Below, piece by piece: positions 1 to 11,884 of a stretch of DNA of 64,000 bases. Under the pieces are notes generated by a model. The model saw nothing but the letters and a program-made list of their open reading frames with translations. It did not search any database and was not told the DNA's origin. The DNA comes from Pectinophora gossypiella (taxonomy: Eukaryota; Arthropoda; Insecta; Lepidoptera; Gelechiidae): NCBI RefSeq assembly GCF_024362695.1, contig NC_065407.1:9114001-9178000 (forward strand). Reading direction: 5' to 3'. A program made the translations under genes and the position numbers. Position 1 is the stretch's first letter. Each line of letters opens with the position of its first letter.

Positions 1-560
1 ATAATTTTGCTATATTCCGATAGATCTTATCCGTATGAGCATTTATTACTATGGCACCAAAGCTGTAGGGTCAATATCTTCGGTTTTATTCGATTTTAAA
101 AAACTGTATTTTTCATAAATTTTCGGTGAAAATGTGAAGTGCCGGCCATGAAACAATATTTGTATATCCCGTTAGAACTTATCCATTTGACCATTTATTA
201 TTAGGGCACCAAACGTCTATGACCATTATTTTGACTTTTGTTGGACTTTACGTTATAGTTTCTGTGTGAAAAGTGCCGGTCAGCAAAAAACACATGTCAA
301 AGCTATCGAGAAGATACCTGTAAACATTATTCACTATGACAAAAACGTGTATGACCATTAATTAGTTTGGCTTTTGTTGGATTTCAAAAAAACTTGATTT
401 TTGATTCATTTTGTATAAACATAAAATATAACAGGCGCGTTATTTAAAGGATCGTCAGAATGTTTATTACTATGGCATTAAACGACTATGACCAATATTT
501 TGAACTTAATTCGATTTTTCAAAAAGTTTTATCTAGTGATAATGGAACTATCTTGCTAAA
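1..560. repeat. Degenerate repeat units, period about 130-150 bp
   Basis: Four diverged units share a motif of the form ATGGCACCAAACG-TATGACC, near 50, 203, 336 and 471. Each is followed by a TTTTGTTGGA-like stretch and an A/T-rich run, and two end in GTGCCGGTC-like text. An inverted unit lies at about 1000-1100. I see no coding capacity. It could be decayed satellite-like or transposon-internal repeat. Confidence 0.5.
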
Positions 561-1267
561 GGTGTAATATGATGGTCGTCTTTTGAAAAATAGGTTTGCG
601 TTTGACCACTACCTTACCTGATGGTGATACATGCTTAAGAAGCTACTTTTTTTAAAGAAAAGTGTATACAAGGAATAAACAGTGGGGTGATAGAGGTACT
701 ATGTTATCGGCCGAGTAGCACCAGGACATTGTGATAGGCATACTTGCAAAGTACAACTACCCGACTCCTGTTTTCCCTAACAGATACTTCAGACGTCATG
801 CCAAAATACGAGTTTCGTCACTAGATGGCAAGCTTATCTTTGGAGGGTGGTAACCATTTACGGTCAAGGTGAATCAATACCATAATTCAACCTAAACTTA
901 GGCCGTAACGTTGAGTCGAATGCAAAAACTACAGCCAACGTCCTTTGTAATACGCCTGTATACCTCTTTTTCCCAACGGACATAGTATTATTTTTTACAA
1001 AATGTATGAAAAATCGTGATTTTTAAAATCCAATTAAAGCCAAACTGATGGTCATACACGTCTGGTGTCATAGTAAAAAATGTTCAGAACAATCTACTCG
1101 AAAGGTTTGACACATTTTTTTTCTCTGACCGGCACTTTCAAATTTGGGCCGGCCTTTCCATACTTTGGAAAGCCGATGATCTCCTTTGTAATATATTTTG
1201 AATGGAATGTTCGATTTTAATAATTCCATGCAAAGATATCTACATATTATAGGATATATAGGATGCT
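561..1267. other. Unassigned AT-rich stretch with an inverted copy of the upstream repeat
   Basis: No convincing gene. Positions about 1000-1100 carry, in reverse orientation, the unit found at 1-560, so the two may be arms of a decayed foldback. The short minus-strand reading frame here has no recognisable domain. Confidence 0.4.
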
Positions 1268-2022
1268 TTTGGCACGAGAGAATGTCATCATCGAGGAGCA
1301 ACATGGTTTTGTGCAAGAAATTGGGAGGCACGAATACCTACAGATATTATTTACTTGGACTATGAAAAAGCTTTTGATCGAGTTCCTGTCACACGATTGA
1401 TTGCTAAATTAGAGCCCTTTGGAATCAGAGGCAACGCCGTGAAGTGGATTGAAGACTTCCTGTCAAATCGCACATTCTCTGTGCGCATCGGAGAATCATA
1501 CTCTGTTCCCAGAAAAGTCCTCAGCGGTGTGCCGCAGGGATCGGTGTTAGGACCTATTTTATTCAGTATCTACCTTACAGATCTTAAACATGGTATCATG
1601 TCTGATATATCACTCTTTGCAGATAATATAATCCAAGATGATCTTGATAGAGTAATTGCTTGGACCCGAGAGTAGACAAATGCACTGTGTTGCATGTTGG
1701 CAGTAACCACCCCACGTTGAGTTGCACCATTGACTCAAAACCTCACGAGTGTGTTAAAAAACAAAAGGACCTTGGCATAACGATAACGCATAATCTCAAG
1801 TGGGACGAACACATTATTGGAATCACTAAGAAGGATAACTCCCTCTTATACATAATTAGAAAAGCTTTTTATCATATAGATACGGAATTGTTTCTTAGGC
1901 TTTACAAAACTTACTTACGTCAGACCGCTGTTAGAACATGGGTTTCAAATATGGAGACTTTACTATCGGAAGGACATTGCACTACTAGAGAGAGTCCAAA
2001 GAAGAGCAACAAAGATGGTGAC
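1268..2022 (+). pseudogene. Broken CR1/Jockey-like LINE reverse transcriptase
   Basis: Non-LTR reverse transcriptase remnant. In order it shows an EEQHGF block (about 1288-1310), then after a deletion and frame change the palm motif DYEKAFDRV (1358 on), the GVPQGSVLGP motif (about 1527-1556), and a degenerate catalytic box reading FADN where active enzymes have FADD. A further deletion and frame change leads to DKCTVLHVG and the KDLGI block, and another frame change to a QRRATKMV-like end near 2020. The reading frame is split at least three times and residues are missing between motifs, so it is dead. The N-terminal endonuclease is absent, as expected of a 5'-truncated copy. Confidence 0.85.
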
Positions 2023-3030
2023 AGTACTGGCTGGCCGGAGTGGACCTTAGCGGGGGCCGCAGGACTCTCACCTCTGGCTTGCCTTCATTGGCCAGCCAGA
2101 GTGGGGCGTTAGAGCTATACGCTCGCAGGGTGGAAGTGAAAGATGCATAAGTCGCGAGTTGCTAAGGCGGGTAAACCGCCTCGCAGAAAGCGGTGTAGGT
2201 ACACCTCTTGACACCCTGAGATGCTCACAACTATGTTGCTGCCTTGCCGTCCAGTCGCGTCAGCTAGATAGGTGGCCCAACCAGTGAGTGACGAGTCACC
2301 GCCTGCCCAATGTATCTCTGTTATTAACATTGGTCGAGCAGGCGCCATAGTCCCCCATAGCCCCAGTATCCCGGTTCACTAACCCCCAACCCAATAGCCC
2401 AGTTCCTTTTGTTCCCATAATCTGCAATAGTCCTGTAGCAGAGTACAAACTCTGCACATACTGGCCTTTTGTTCGGACCATCATCATTTTAAATTACGAA
2501 ATTCTCATTCCATTCCATTCGCATTTCCTTTCATTTTTACTCACTTTTTGACTCACTGCATCCCCGACCTTCATATAAACAACAAGTGTAATATACTGTT
2601 TAGGGCCGTGCCCTCTGAAACCCTCCTCAGTGCCCTCCTTTTGTGAAATGTGTATTTTGTGAACTATTATTTTTCTATTATTTTTGTGACTATGTTACTA
2701 AGTTTGTGAAGTGTTTTTAATAAACTATACTACTACTGCTTGCTGTTGCTTCTACTTTATCACCAATCATTCCCCTACTCTGCCGGCACGTCGGGATACC
2801 ATATCCTCACCTCTCAGCGTGCCGCAGTCCTACACGAACCAGGCATTGTCTTTGGGTGCACTCCCATAGTGCATACAGGGATAATCGCCGGTTGGTGTCA
2901 CAACACATTTAGAGTAAATTGTCTTAAGGGGCCTCTATGTGTTGGCTTCGGACCCACCCACGCCTTCCAAAATTCCGGGACTCCATGACAGACCCGACCC
3001 GAGACATGGAAATGACATACAAATAATAAT
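2023..3030 (+). repeat. Probable 3' end of a second non-LTR element, abutting the first
   Basis: Composition changes sharply at about 2023 to GC-richer text. It ends in CCACGCC/TTCCAAAATTCCGG-like sequence near 2960 and then an A-rich tail of AATAATAAT type. AATAAA-like signals lie near 2719. The layout (GC-rich body, untranslated tail, A-rich end) suits a LINE 3' end, perhaps R1-like, but no catalytic motif is present. The clade is a guess. Confidence 0.4.
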
Positions 3031-4496
3031 AAGATTAAAAATAATTAAATAAAAAATATTTTCCCACAATTCGGGAATTTTTCGGGTGTTTATTTTATTT
3101 TCCCATATTTTCCCGATATTTTTTCTTTCCCACCCAATTTTTTCTTTCCCTGCCCATCACTAGTCAGAAACAACGAAGCGTGGTGGACGCTGCCAAGAAA
3201 GGAGATGACAGAGACGGCGATAAAATAAAGTAGGGCGATGTTGATTTTAAAACCATAATTCTGAATTCCATAAAAACAACCAAAAAATTCAAAGTGAAAA
3301 AAGAAAACAACTAAAAACTAAACTGAAGGCACACGTACAATTATTCCTGTCAATCCTTTTGGAAGAATTTAATAGCATGTCACTAACACAGACACCTTTG
3401 TTTACCAGAAAAACAATCGTGAAGAAAAAATAGATGTTTTCCTTCACCTCCCTTCCAATTTTCTTTGATAACGGTAAGGTGGGGTGGGTACCTACCGACG
3501 TAATTTAAATCAATGCTATTATCTCCTATGGGGTCGAAAACTTTTATTTCGCTTGTTCTATTTTTGTTAGCAACTTTTGGAAAAGGGTCTATCAAACAAT
3601 TGTGTCCAAACAAAACCGTTTCAACAGCCATATTTACTTTTGAATTAAGCGGACTTGTCTCTGATTGTTTATCTTGTCCGCAAATTGCTGCCAATGGCTC
3701 GGTTTTTAAAGGATTTTCGAAATCCGGTTGGCCTATAAAGCCTTATATGTAGTTTACAGGCATACCTTGACGTTGAAGATACTATAGTTTTATATTAAAG
3801 ATACGCATTAGAGAGAGCATTTTTTTTTCTTTTTAATTCTTTTTACAATCCTAACTACCTAGATTTAAAAATTGAAATTGGATTTACACAACTAATTTCA
3901 ATGAATAAGTCTTTCAAATAGAACATAGTAATTACTTACAGTAGCGTTGAATGGGTAAATCACGAGGGAATTACTTTAGCGGATCAATTAGTTCATTGAT
4001 TTACGAGGTGAAACAAAAGACCTTTGACCTTGCTTGTGGGAAACTTAGTGTAGGTAGATTGCTATTCACATGTTGAGTTGTATATATGAATTACTTCTGG
4101 AAATTTTAGATTAAGATTGCCGAGCCGATTGTTCTACTTATTTTATACAATGTCATGTTTCTCACATGACTCTTTCCTCTGATAATACTATACTTAATAT
4201 GATTTTAGCTTAAATTACAAAATATAACAAAATTCACACCAATCTTCAAATTTGTATTTTAGACAACCGAATTTCCCTCATAATAACGTTGTCTAAGTCA
4301 TCGTAGGGCCGAAATGTGATTTACAAAATCGTGTAAAGTTGGCAGCGTCGCCAGCGAAGTGGCCCGGTAGGAAAGTCTCTAAATATTTGGTCGGAGAGAT
4401 TCGTTATTACATTTCGGACCAGGTTACTTGCACAATTTAATTGTACTCCACCTAAGCTAAAATTACTTTATACAGTTCCGTACACGGCTTGGGGAG
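3031..4496. other. No gene recognised
   Basis: AT-rich sequence with a run of TTTCCC-type low complexity at about 3060-3160. Two overlapping opposite-strand frames of 79 and 103 codons lie at 3383-3752. One begins with a hydrophobic stretch, but neither has a known domain or supporting structure. Confidence 0.5.
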
Positions 4497-4630
4497 TTAG
4501 CCAAGTTGCAAACGATGTCGAAAAGTGACAGTGACAAAAATGTATAGGCTTGACATAAGGTGACATGTAAATTCCATTTATTTTAATCGATATCACTGTC
4601 ACTTTTCGTAAACGTTTGCAACTTGACTAA
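4497..4630. mobile_element. Foldback MITE, 134 bp
   Basis: The ends are inverted copies: TTAGCCAAGTTGCAAACG at the left and the complement of TTAGTCAAGTTGCAAACG at the right. Pairing continues inward through AAAGTGACAGTGAC. Non-coding. The short length and long terminal inverted repeats indicate a non-autonomous DNA transposon; the superfamily is not determinable here. Confidence 0.75.
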
Positions 4631-5644
4631 GGTCCCTGGCCCTGACACGAAAGGAAGCACTAGCATTCCATGTCGTAGAAATCGACTGGATTAATATTAT
4701 AGCAGTCGGGTTGATCATTATTATTAACAGGTAATTATGCCTAACCTTAACTTTATACCACGTCATAATCTAAATCTGATTATAAGCTTAATCCTTTGAT
4801 AATACGTGACTCTGCTCCTTTGACAGGTATTTGCTGTGAGTTTATGTAATATATGTATTCTCATATAGAACAAATTCTTCTAAAAGCCTTTTATTTAATT
4901 CACTTCGTTACGTTATAACTTTACCACTGCGACTATTTAATTCGCCAGGTTACTACACAAAGCTTTGTAAGTCGCCGTTTTCGAGTGTACGCGACAATGT
5001 TGTACAAAATACATTTTATGAATTAATTAATTTTCTAAGGGAAAAATATTTTATTTGCGGAGGTAAATTTTATGTTTTATTTATTTGCTTAAGTAAGTAG
5101 TGTATTTTTATGGTGACTGGTAAGCAGTTGCCAGGGAACTTTGAAAGGTTACCAGCCTGACGTTGTCTATAAGTCCAACACAAAGCAGCCCGTCTGTCTG
5201 CTAGATTAAACGATTAGCTTGCATTATATTTTATCGAGTTATTTTTGCTTCATACTTATTAATTAAAACATATTATTATATAATTTAGATGTAGTTAAAT
5301 CCCTAGAGATCTAATTACACATCGTAACATAGTCATTCGAAGCCAGCTTATTGCTATCTTACTAGGAATATAATTATAACACGGTTCCAGTTCAGTGATA
5401 TGATTATTTTACTAAACTAATCTGGTTTAATAGTTATGAATCAACCAAAGAATTAAATAACAGTGTTCTACTAAAAGGTGGGCTTCAGAAGTCAATTTTG
5501 TCTAGTAATGCTTGTAACAGTTATCGGAAAAAGATGTTGGTAACGGCGTAGATGAGAAACCAATGACCCAATGAAGGTGTACTGAGAATTCTATTTTTTT
5601 GTGTCGGTGGAAAATAGGTGTTTATTTGGTAGTATTATATTCTT
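4631..5644. other. No gene recognised
   Basis: AT-rich sequence without an extended reading frame, recognisable repeat or RNA gene. Confidence 0.5.
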
Positions 5645-5959
5645 GGTAGATTATGGTCATCATCAGCCCATTAACGTCCCCACTGCTGAGGTACGGGCCT
5701 TACCTATGGATGGATAGGGAGATCGGGCCTTAAACCATCACGCGGGCCCAGTGCGGATTGATGGTTATTAAAGACTGCTAATGCAGCCGGGACCAACGGC
5801 TTAACGTGCCTTCCGAAGCACGGAGGAGCTCGAATGAAAACTTTTTTATTTTTGTAATCACCCATCCTATGACCGGTCTTTGCGAAAGTTGCTTAACTTC
5901 AACAATCGCAGACCAAGCGCGTTTACCGCTGCGCCACCGAGCTCAGGTGGATTATGGTC
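5645..5959 (-). mobile_element. SINE family A (tRNA head, RTE-like tail) with target duplication
   Basis: Full-length SINE on the minus strand, body 5659-5945. Read in sense, it starts CTCGGTGGCGCAGCGGTAAA (Pol III A-box region) and continues through TCTGCGATTGTTGAAG. It ends with a CCCCACTGCTGAGG complement and ATGATGAC, the 3' style of RTE LINEs. Flanks GGTAGATTATGGTC (5645-5658) and GGTGGATTATGGTC (5946-5959) are a 14-bp target duplication with one mismatch. A second copy lies at 24519-24809 in the other orientation. Confidence 0.85.
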
Positions 5960-6049
5960 GAGATACCTAATAGCTCTTTGTTATGACATCGCCCGACTCC
6001 TATGGCGGGTCCCTTTATGAAATCTAGAACTTAAGATGCCACTACAAAC

Positions 6050-6340
6050 AGGAATACTGGAACTTCTGGAAATAATATTGACGGGAGCAAAACGGATGAG
6101 ATGTAGATTTGCCGCATAATGACGTTAACTTCTTGGCCGGACAAATGGGGAGCGCTGAGGGCTCTCATTCGGTACAAAATTTAAGACAACAGGCCTGAGG
6201 GTGCCCGGTTGAGCGTCGTCTGAGAGGCTTATATTTGAAATATTTAATCGACTCTAGTGGGTCAATAGCGATAAGCGCTAAATAAGGGGAATCGTCGACC
6301 ATGCCGGAGGGGTCCATATCGGGGTCCTGATTGGCCGCCT
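6050..6340 (+). repeat. Dispersed repeat family E, copy 1
   Basis: About 280 bp aligning by eye over its whole length with 18822-19115, including GACGTTAACTTCTTGGCCGG, GGGGAGCGCTGAGGGCTCTC, ATCGACTCTAGTGGGTC and CGATAAGCGCT. Fragments in the opposite orientation occur near 13683-13735 and 20492-20550. No tRNA boxes or ORF are visible; mobilisation mode unknown. Confidence 0.7.
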
Positions 6341-6749
6341 CTGTGTTAGGATCTATATTTTAGTTCACAGTGCAGGGCATTTTCAACTGTTCGACAAACA
6401 CTGATGACACCTGTCAGAAGTAGTTAAACTGAGTCATGGATACTTTGAAAAGTCTGACAACTACACTGAAGTTTGAAAATCCGTCGTGCAATTCTATGAC
6501 ATCCGAACTCAAAATTTAATCTGGCCATGCAAGAATAATAAGCTTCTTTAAGAAAATGATTCAATAAACAACATTAATTACTTCGTTGAAATCCTATACA
6601 TAGAGATGGTATTTGTATAAACATGCAGGAGCGCTTTTAATATTTTTGTAGGGACAACCCGCTGGTTGAAGAGTACGGCGGCGGCGGCGCACGGTAATCA
6701 GGAAAATTATTTACTCATGTCTGGGACTCTCCTTGAGAACATATGTAGG

Positions 6750-6915
6750 GCTGCCACAACTAAATGCGACAGAACTTAAATGTTTACGTAAACCAGTCAT
6801 ACATAATATAGAATACAATAAAAACCATAGAGTATTTTGAATTTGACAGAAAATATATTTAAAGCTCATGTGAAGCTTACTTTATGTAAAAAAGCTTATT
6901 ATTTAGATTAATGAT
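6750..6915 (+). pseudogene. LINE reverse transcriptase C-terminal scrap
   Basis: Reads FKAHVKLTLCKKAYY before a stop near 6910, the kind of C-terminal tail seen in CR1/Jockey-like LINE proteins. The same text (KAHVKLTL) occurs on the minus strand near 41340-41390, so both derive from one LINE family. Confidence 0.65.
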
Positions 6916-7189
6916 TGATAAAAATCCCTGGTATTAAATGTGTTTCTCTAGTTATTAATTTCGTCTAGTTTTTCAGTTTCTTGGCATTTCTTCTCCTCAG
7001 CACCTTACCAAATAATGTACTTAGATTCAAAAATGTTAAATTGACCTTTAACAAGACTATAATAATTACGTTGAATAAATTATTCTGAAATGATTCCCCA
7101 CACAGACACAGACCCACGGACACACAGAGACCCACGCCGGAAATCCTTATCGGGGACAAATTAATTAGCAGACGATAAATGTTGGCTTT

Positions 7190-7400
7190 TTATCCGACTA
7201 CGGCGAATAAAAAAAGGGGCTTATGTGTTTGACGGCTAAGCATGTGTGTATGTACGTCTGTTATCACCTAAACCACCTATCAGAATTTAACAAATGAGTT
7301 GTCACTAGAAGCGTCTTGATTGTCCGGTGGTTGTAGGTTATGTGACGTCACGCTGAATTGGATGTGGCGCCCTCTAGAGGACATAAACTAAAACACATAA
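7190..7400 (+). repeat. Dispersed repeat family F, copy 1
   Basis: About 200 bp whose reverse complement recurs at 9300-9480. Shared pieces include CAGAATTTAACAAATGA, TCCGGTGGTT, GTGACGTCAC and CCCTCTAGAGG. No reading frame or tRNA box is visible. Confidence 0.65.
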
Positions 7401-7844
7401 GGTTATTGTGTCGGGTCGGAAGGATGAAATGAAAGGGCTTATTATTAAAAAGACGCTGAAAACGGGACGATTTTATCAATTACAACTGTTTGAGATGTTT
7501 ATGTGATGTGAGAATGGAATGTGAGTGCTGGGGAATGGTATACAATACTAGAGTGAAGAATGATGAGGTAAGCTTGAAGGAGAAAGAATAATCGCGTAAA
7601 TATGTAGCGAGGATAATAGCGCGGGAGCGTAAGCAAAGCGACGCGGATGTGCTCGGAGTCGTTTGAAGCACACGCAGCGAACTGGTAGCTCGCTGCGTGT
7701 GCGCGTCTCCGCGCCCCCGCATGCTCCTCGCTCTCCTGGTGTAGTGATGGGACATCGTCAATGTAGTGATGCGCCACACATATATTTATTTTTTAATTAT
7801 TTTTATTTTTTGTCTTTTTTACGTTTTGGCTTTTTATTGTTTAT

Positions 7845-7905
7845 CGAGGAGAGGCCTGTATCCAGCAGTGGGATGATAGGCTATTTACGTGCGTACGTTT
7901 TTATA
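7845..7905 (+). repeat. RTE/SINE 3' tail scrap
   Basis: Carries GAGGAGAGGCCTGTATCCAG followed by CAGTGGGATGATAGGC, the conserved 3' segment of RTE-type LINEs and their SINEs. Only the tail is left. Confidence 0.6.
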
Positions 7906-8264
7906 TGTTCAACGAGACAATAGATAGGTACTTACATTAGACTTTCTATGAAAACAGTACTGTATCCACGAGGATAGAGTGTCGAGTGTAGGTTCGTACA
8001 CACCTGAAATAACCAATGCAGGAAGCTATTTGTTTTTATACCGAATAAATTGCCGCGTTTGCGATAAGTTACCACCAGGGAACATGAAACCAAATTACGC
8101 TGGGCTGCTACCAGAGGCGAAACTCGTAAGTAGCTGACTACACGATAGAGTGATAATATTGATTGACACTGATTAGGCAAATCCTCGGGTTTCTATATAA
8201 TTTCGTCATTGTGGACCTAACACCGGATTTTACTGATTTCCTATTACATTAGGCAATTTTGTTC

Positions 8265-8575
8265 AAGTATCTGGTTCTTCTAACCTGTCAGGTGTTAGCC
8301 CTGATTTTAGGGTTATTATTGAGCCGCCAAAGGCCCCTGATGATCGTGTAACGGCTATTTACTTACATCAGTGAGTAGTAACCGGGACTAATGGCTTAAC
8401 GTGCTTTTCGAAGCACAGATTATCTTACTTTCGGATAATCAGGTCCTATCCAAAGATAGATAGATATCACAAAGTAATTTTCGTGATATATCCCCACCAG
8501 GTATTCGAACCCGGGGGCTCCGGATCGTGAGCCTAACGCTTAACCACTGGACTACGGAGTCAAAAGTATCTGGTT
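8265..8575 (-). mobile_element. SINE family B, copy 1, with 12-bp target duplication
   Basis: tRNA-derived SINE on the minus strand (body 8277-8563). The head shows A-box (GTAGTCCAGTGG type) and B-box (GGTTCGAATACC type) regions. The body has the GAGCCGCCAAAGGCCCCTGA complement. AAGTATCTGGTT at 8265-8276 is repeated exactly at 8564-8575. The sharp duplication marks it as a retroposed copy. Confidence 0.88.
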
Positions 8576-9294
8576 AACGTCTTGTTATAACAAGCTTACG
8601 CCTCCTACACGCTGTTTCTTTGTAGTATCGGCCAAGCAGCGCGTGCTTCCGTGCTCTGTGGATTCCACTAAAGCTGGAACAATAACATGACATAATTTTC
8701 AATTTAAAACGGTATTAACCCGTAATTCCCGTAAATCTGTATTAAATGCGAACTATTCGCGTTAATGAATAAAGGTCTAGTATGACACAAAATAATCCAC
8801 TAACTAGTTCGAATTAAATTAGAGTCTAATTTGTGGTTGCTGTTAGAAATATAAACAATTTAAATAAAAAAAGCTGTTGACGAACAAAACACAGTAGAAT
8901 AGTAACGTAATGTGGTTGTTTGTGATACTGGCAGCCTATTTTGTTTTTTGCCTTATATTGTATAAAACATAAATTTAAAAACTAAAACCCGACTACGGAA
9001 AAACACGCTCTAAAAAGTCTGAAACAAGAAAGTAGGTATATTTTTCTGTTTTTTTTTTCGATTAGTGATGATATGGTGGTAGCCGTGGTAGCAAACTCTT
9101 AGGATAGATTGGCATATATTTGGAGACAAAACCCACCCGGAACATATCTGAGCAGTCATGTTATCAATTCAACATAATTATCGAGTAAAGACAAGACAAC
9201 AACAAGTTAAAGATAGTAATATGTACATATTTGAAATGTACAAGTTAAGCCCTTTCACTTGATACCCAACACACTACCATTAAAAAAAAGAATT

Positions 9295-9480
9295 TCGTCC
9301 TCACTTTATGTCCTCTAGAGGGCACCACATTGAATTCACCGTGACGTCACAATATAACCTATAACCACCGGATAATCAAAACGCATCTTGTGACACTTCA
9401 TTTGTTAAATTCTGACAGTTGGTTTAGAAGTTAGGTTGGAACAGACGTGCACTGCATACACACATACATTCATATCGTTT
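9295..9480 (-). repeat. Dispersed repeat family F, copy 2 (inverted)
   Basis: Reverse-complement partner of 7190-7400, starting near CCTCTAGAGGGCACCACATT and running through GTGACGTCAC and CATTTGTTAAATTCTGACAG. The two copies could pair in a transcript over about 180 bp. Confidence 0.65.
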
Positions 9481-9764
9481 AAAAATAAAACTCTGCGTCA
9501 TCTCCGTTTTGCGTCTGCCTTTTCTTTTTGATATATGATGAAATTGCTTAATAGTGAAGTTTTGTTTTACGTAAATTATACGATTTACCAGTCAAATAAA
9601 TGAAGTGAACTAAGGGCTGGTACCTGTTAGTGACAATGGTAAAGTAGCTGCCAGTGCATATTAATAATTAAAAAGGAACCCTTGAAGCTTTTTTTAAAAC
9701 AGGCCCTTTGTCTATCTTGTGTTAGTCTAATTGTCTTTATGTATAATCAAAGAGCAGTTCAGTT

Positions 9765-10095
9765 ACTTTTTCAAAGGGTCCGCTTACCTAATCAGAAGTT
9801 TTAACAGGTCTGGTTTTTTACAAAAGCAACTGCCTGTCTGACCTTCCAACCCGCGAAGGGAAAACAAGCCCAATGCAGGTTAGATTAGGTCACATACCTA
9901 CAAAAATCCATTTCTCGGGAACGTGGGTTTTCTTACGATGTTTTCCTTCACCGCTGAGCACGTGATAATCAATTATGATCCAATTGAAAACATGATTTCG
10001 AAAACAAATTCGACAATTATTGGTTTAAGTCTGTGCTGGATTCGAACCTGCGACCTCAGTGAGAGGCAAGCGCTCTACTAACTCGGCTAACATGG
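9765..10095 (-). mobile_element. SINE family C, tRNA-derived, near full length
   Basis: Minus-strand SINE. In sense the head (about 10032-10093) reads like a tRNA: TTAGTAGAGCGCTTGCC, then GCAGGTTCGAATCC as B box. The 3' half holds CCTTCCAACCCGCGAAGGG, shared with 63831-63935 and, inverted, with 38975-39110. Exact ends and target duplication not resolved. Confidence 0.75.
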
Positions 10096-10507
10096 TTTTT
10101 ATTTATTATTTTATCTAAACCAGGAGGTCTTAAGTGCAACCAGTTAATTTATTACTTTGCAAGAAACTGATTGGACTTTTGCAGCTTATCGTACGTTTTG
10201 TGTACAAAAAAAATAAAAAATAAAGAAGAAGCGTATCAGCAGCCCTACGGGATCCTAAGCGATGAAGAGCTAGGGGAGCGACAGCGCTTTGTAAATAGTC
10301 ACCGCAATGGCTTCTTGCAGATTAATTTCGAGTGAGAGTGCACCGAGCCAGGATTGAAAGCGAGACGAGTGTGTCTGCCTCTGCGTCTACTTTATTCCCC
10401 GGGCATAAATATAAAGATCTATTGTTCACTATGGAACGTCCTAGTTCACAGCGTACGATGAAGACGCGAGAATCCAATATGCAATACGGTGAAAAGTTGT
10501 CTGCAGG

Positions 10508-10652
10508 GTGTGCGACATCGTAACGAATACTAACGGGAATGATGCAGCTCATTATTCTGAGTGAGTTAATATCAAGTGGAATCGTACATCGCAGAAGTAT
10601 ATAATTGAAAAGAATTTTGCGACACCAATTCCACTTGAAATTAACACCCCGT
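10508..10652. mobile_element. Foldback MITE M, copy 1 (degenerate)
   Basis: Shows GACATCGTAACGAATACT, ATTATTCTGAG and ATATCAAGTGGAAT on the left arm, then the complementary ATTCCACTTG near the right end. Right terminus decayed to AACACCCCGT. Confidence 0.65.
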
Positions 10653-10685
10653 ACAAGTACGTACAGGTAGCTATAAAAATGCGTA

Positions 10686-10890
10686 TGGGTTTTAGTGACA
10701 CCGTAACAAATACTGAGGGAGAGATTCAGACCATGATTCTAAGTTGATATCAAGTGGAATTTTATGTCTGAAAACTCATGAAAATTCAGTGTTTTTTTAA
10801 TTATTTTCAGTTCCATAATTTTGCGCCAAAAAAATTTACTTCATATCAACTCAGAATCATGGTCTGAATCATCCCTCAAAGTTTTCGTAA
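10686..10890. mobile_element. Foldback MITE M, copy 2
   Basis: The left arm (TTTTAGTGACACCGTAACAA, then ACCATGATTCTAAG and TTGATATCAAGTGGAAT) and right arm (CAACTCAGAATCATGGTCTG onward) are inverted copies around an AT-rich centre. The outer right terminus is damaged at 10890. Confidence 0.75.
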
Positions 10891-11204
10891 GTCGATCGAG
10901 GGTTTTTGGTTTGGAAAGGGCATAATTTTATTTACTTAAAATGAATTAAGGATAAGCGATGAAAATTGTACTGTAGGTAGTAGAGCCTACTAAGAAAGTA
11001 GGAAAATACTTATTAAGTTTAGTACATTTAACCGATTTTTTTTTGGAGAGGGCTTGAGAATTGTAGCCTAGATTCGCTACAATAATCCTGTCAGCTTCTT
11101 CTAACGGGTGAGTTGGGTGGTCAATGACCGACCTCATCAACCTTGGTGTCATAATTTATAAAAGTGCTGTTTAAGTATAAGGTAATATATAAGTAAAATT
11201 GACT

Positions 11205-11265
11205 GATTGATTGAGGGGAGGCCTGCGCCCAGCAGTGGGACGTATATAGGCCGTTTATGTTTATG
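11205..11265 (+). repeat. RTE/SINE 3' tail scrap
   Basis: Contains GAGGGGAGGCCTGCGCCCAG then CAGTGGGACGTATATAGGC, the tail shared with 59355-59440 and 61862-61952 and, inverted, with 36775-36870. Confidence 0.65.
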
Positions 11266-11711
11266 TATATAAGTAAAATATTTTTAGAGCGTAGGTACTT
11301 AATAAAACAGCCTGGATGCTACTTATATTGTATATTAATAATGAACTATCTATCTAATTAATATTTGACTCGAATTTATAGTGTTTTGGAGAATACCTGT
11401 CAATTTTTAAGTAGGTAATTATAGTTCACAAAACAACGAACTCTATCAAACAAACCGAAACCATTTTACACATTAATGTGATACTTACATTACTATTATT
11501 ACAGTCAAAATTATTTTAGTCTGTTATGTTTTTTACAGAAGTAGATAGATACGCATAGGCAGATTCATCATATTTTCTGTTCTAGATTGTTATCCGGGAA
11601 CACGCTCTTCTACCTATTTAGATTTACCTAACCATCATTTCACAGATTGTTGTGAGAAGCCAATGTACAATTTCGCAAGATGTGAGGATGGTTATTCACA
11701 ATGCAGTATTA

Positions 11712-11868
11712 GGGGGTTAAAATGGCCACATCGAAGTAATTCATCTAAGAATGCAATATTGCAATTTGACATTCGCGCATATAAAAGTAAGTGCGCAATG
11801 CAAACAAATGTCAAATAGCAATATTACTTTCTTAGATGAAGTGCTTTGATGTGGCCATTTTAACCACC
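11712..11868. mobile_element. Foldback MITE, 157 bp
   Basis: Arms starting GGTTAAAATGGCCACATC on the left and its complement on the right. They stay complementary through TTCATCTAAGAA, GCAATATT and TTTGACATT, leaving a loop of about 25 bp. Non-coding. Confidence 0.8.
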
Positions 11869-11884
11869 CAGAGCCGTACGCAGT

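Noticed and set aside
3513..3752. 79-codon plus frame with a hydrophobic start
   Set aside because: Looks like a signal peptide followed by Cys pairs, but an opposite-strand frame of 103 codons covers the same bases and neither has a known family.
10032..10093. Apparent minus-strand tRNA gene
   Set aside because: Head of SINE family C; retroposed with its body and not an independent tRNA.
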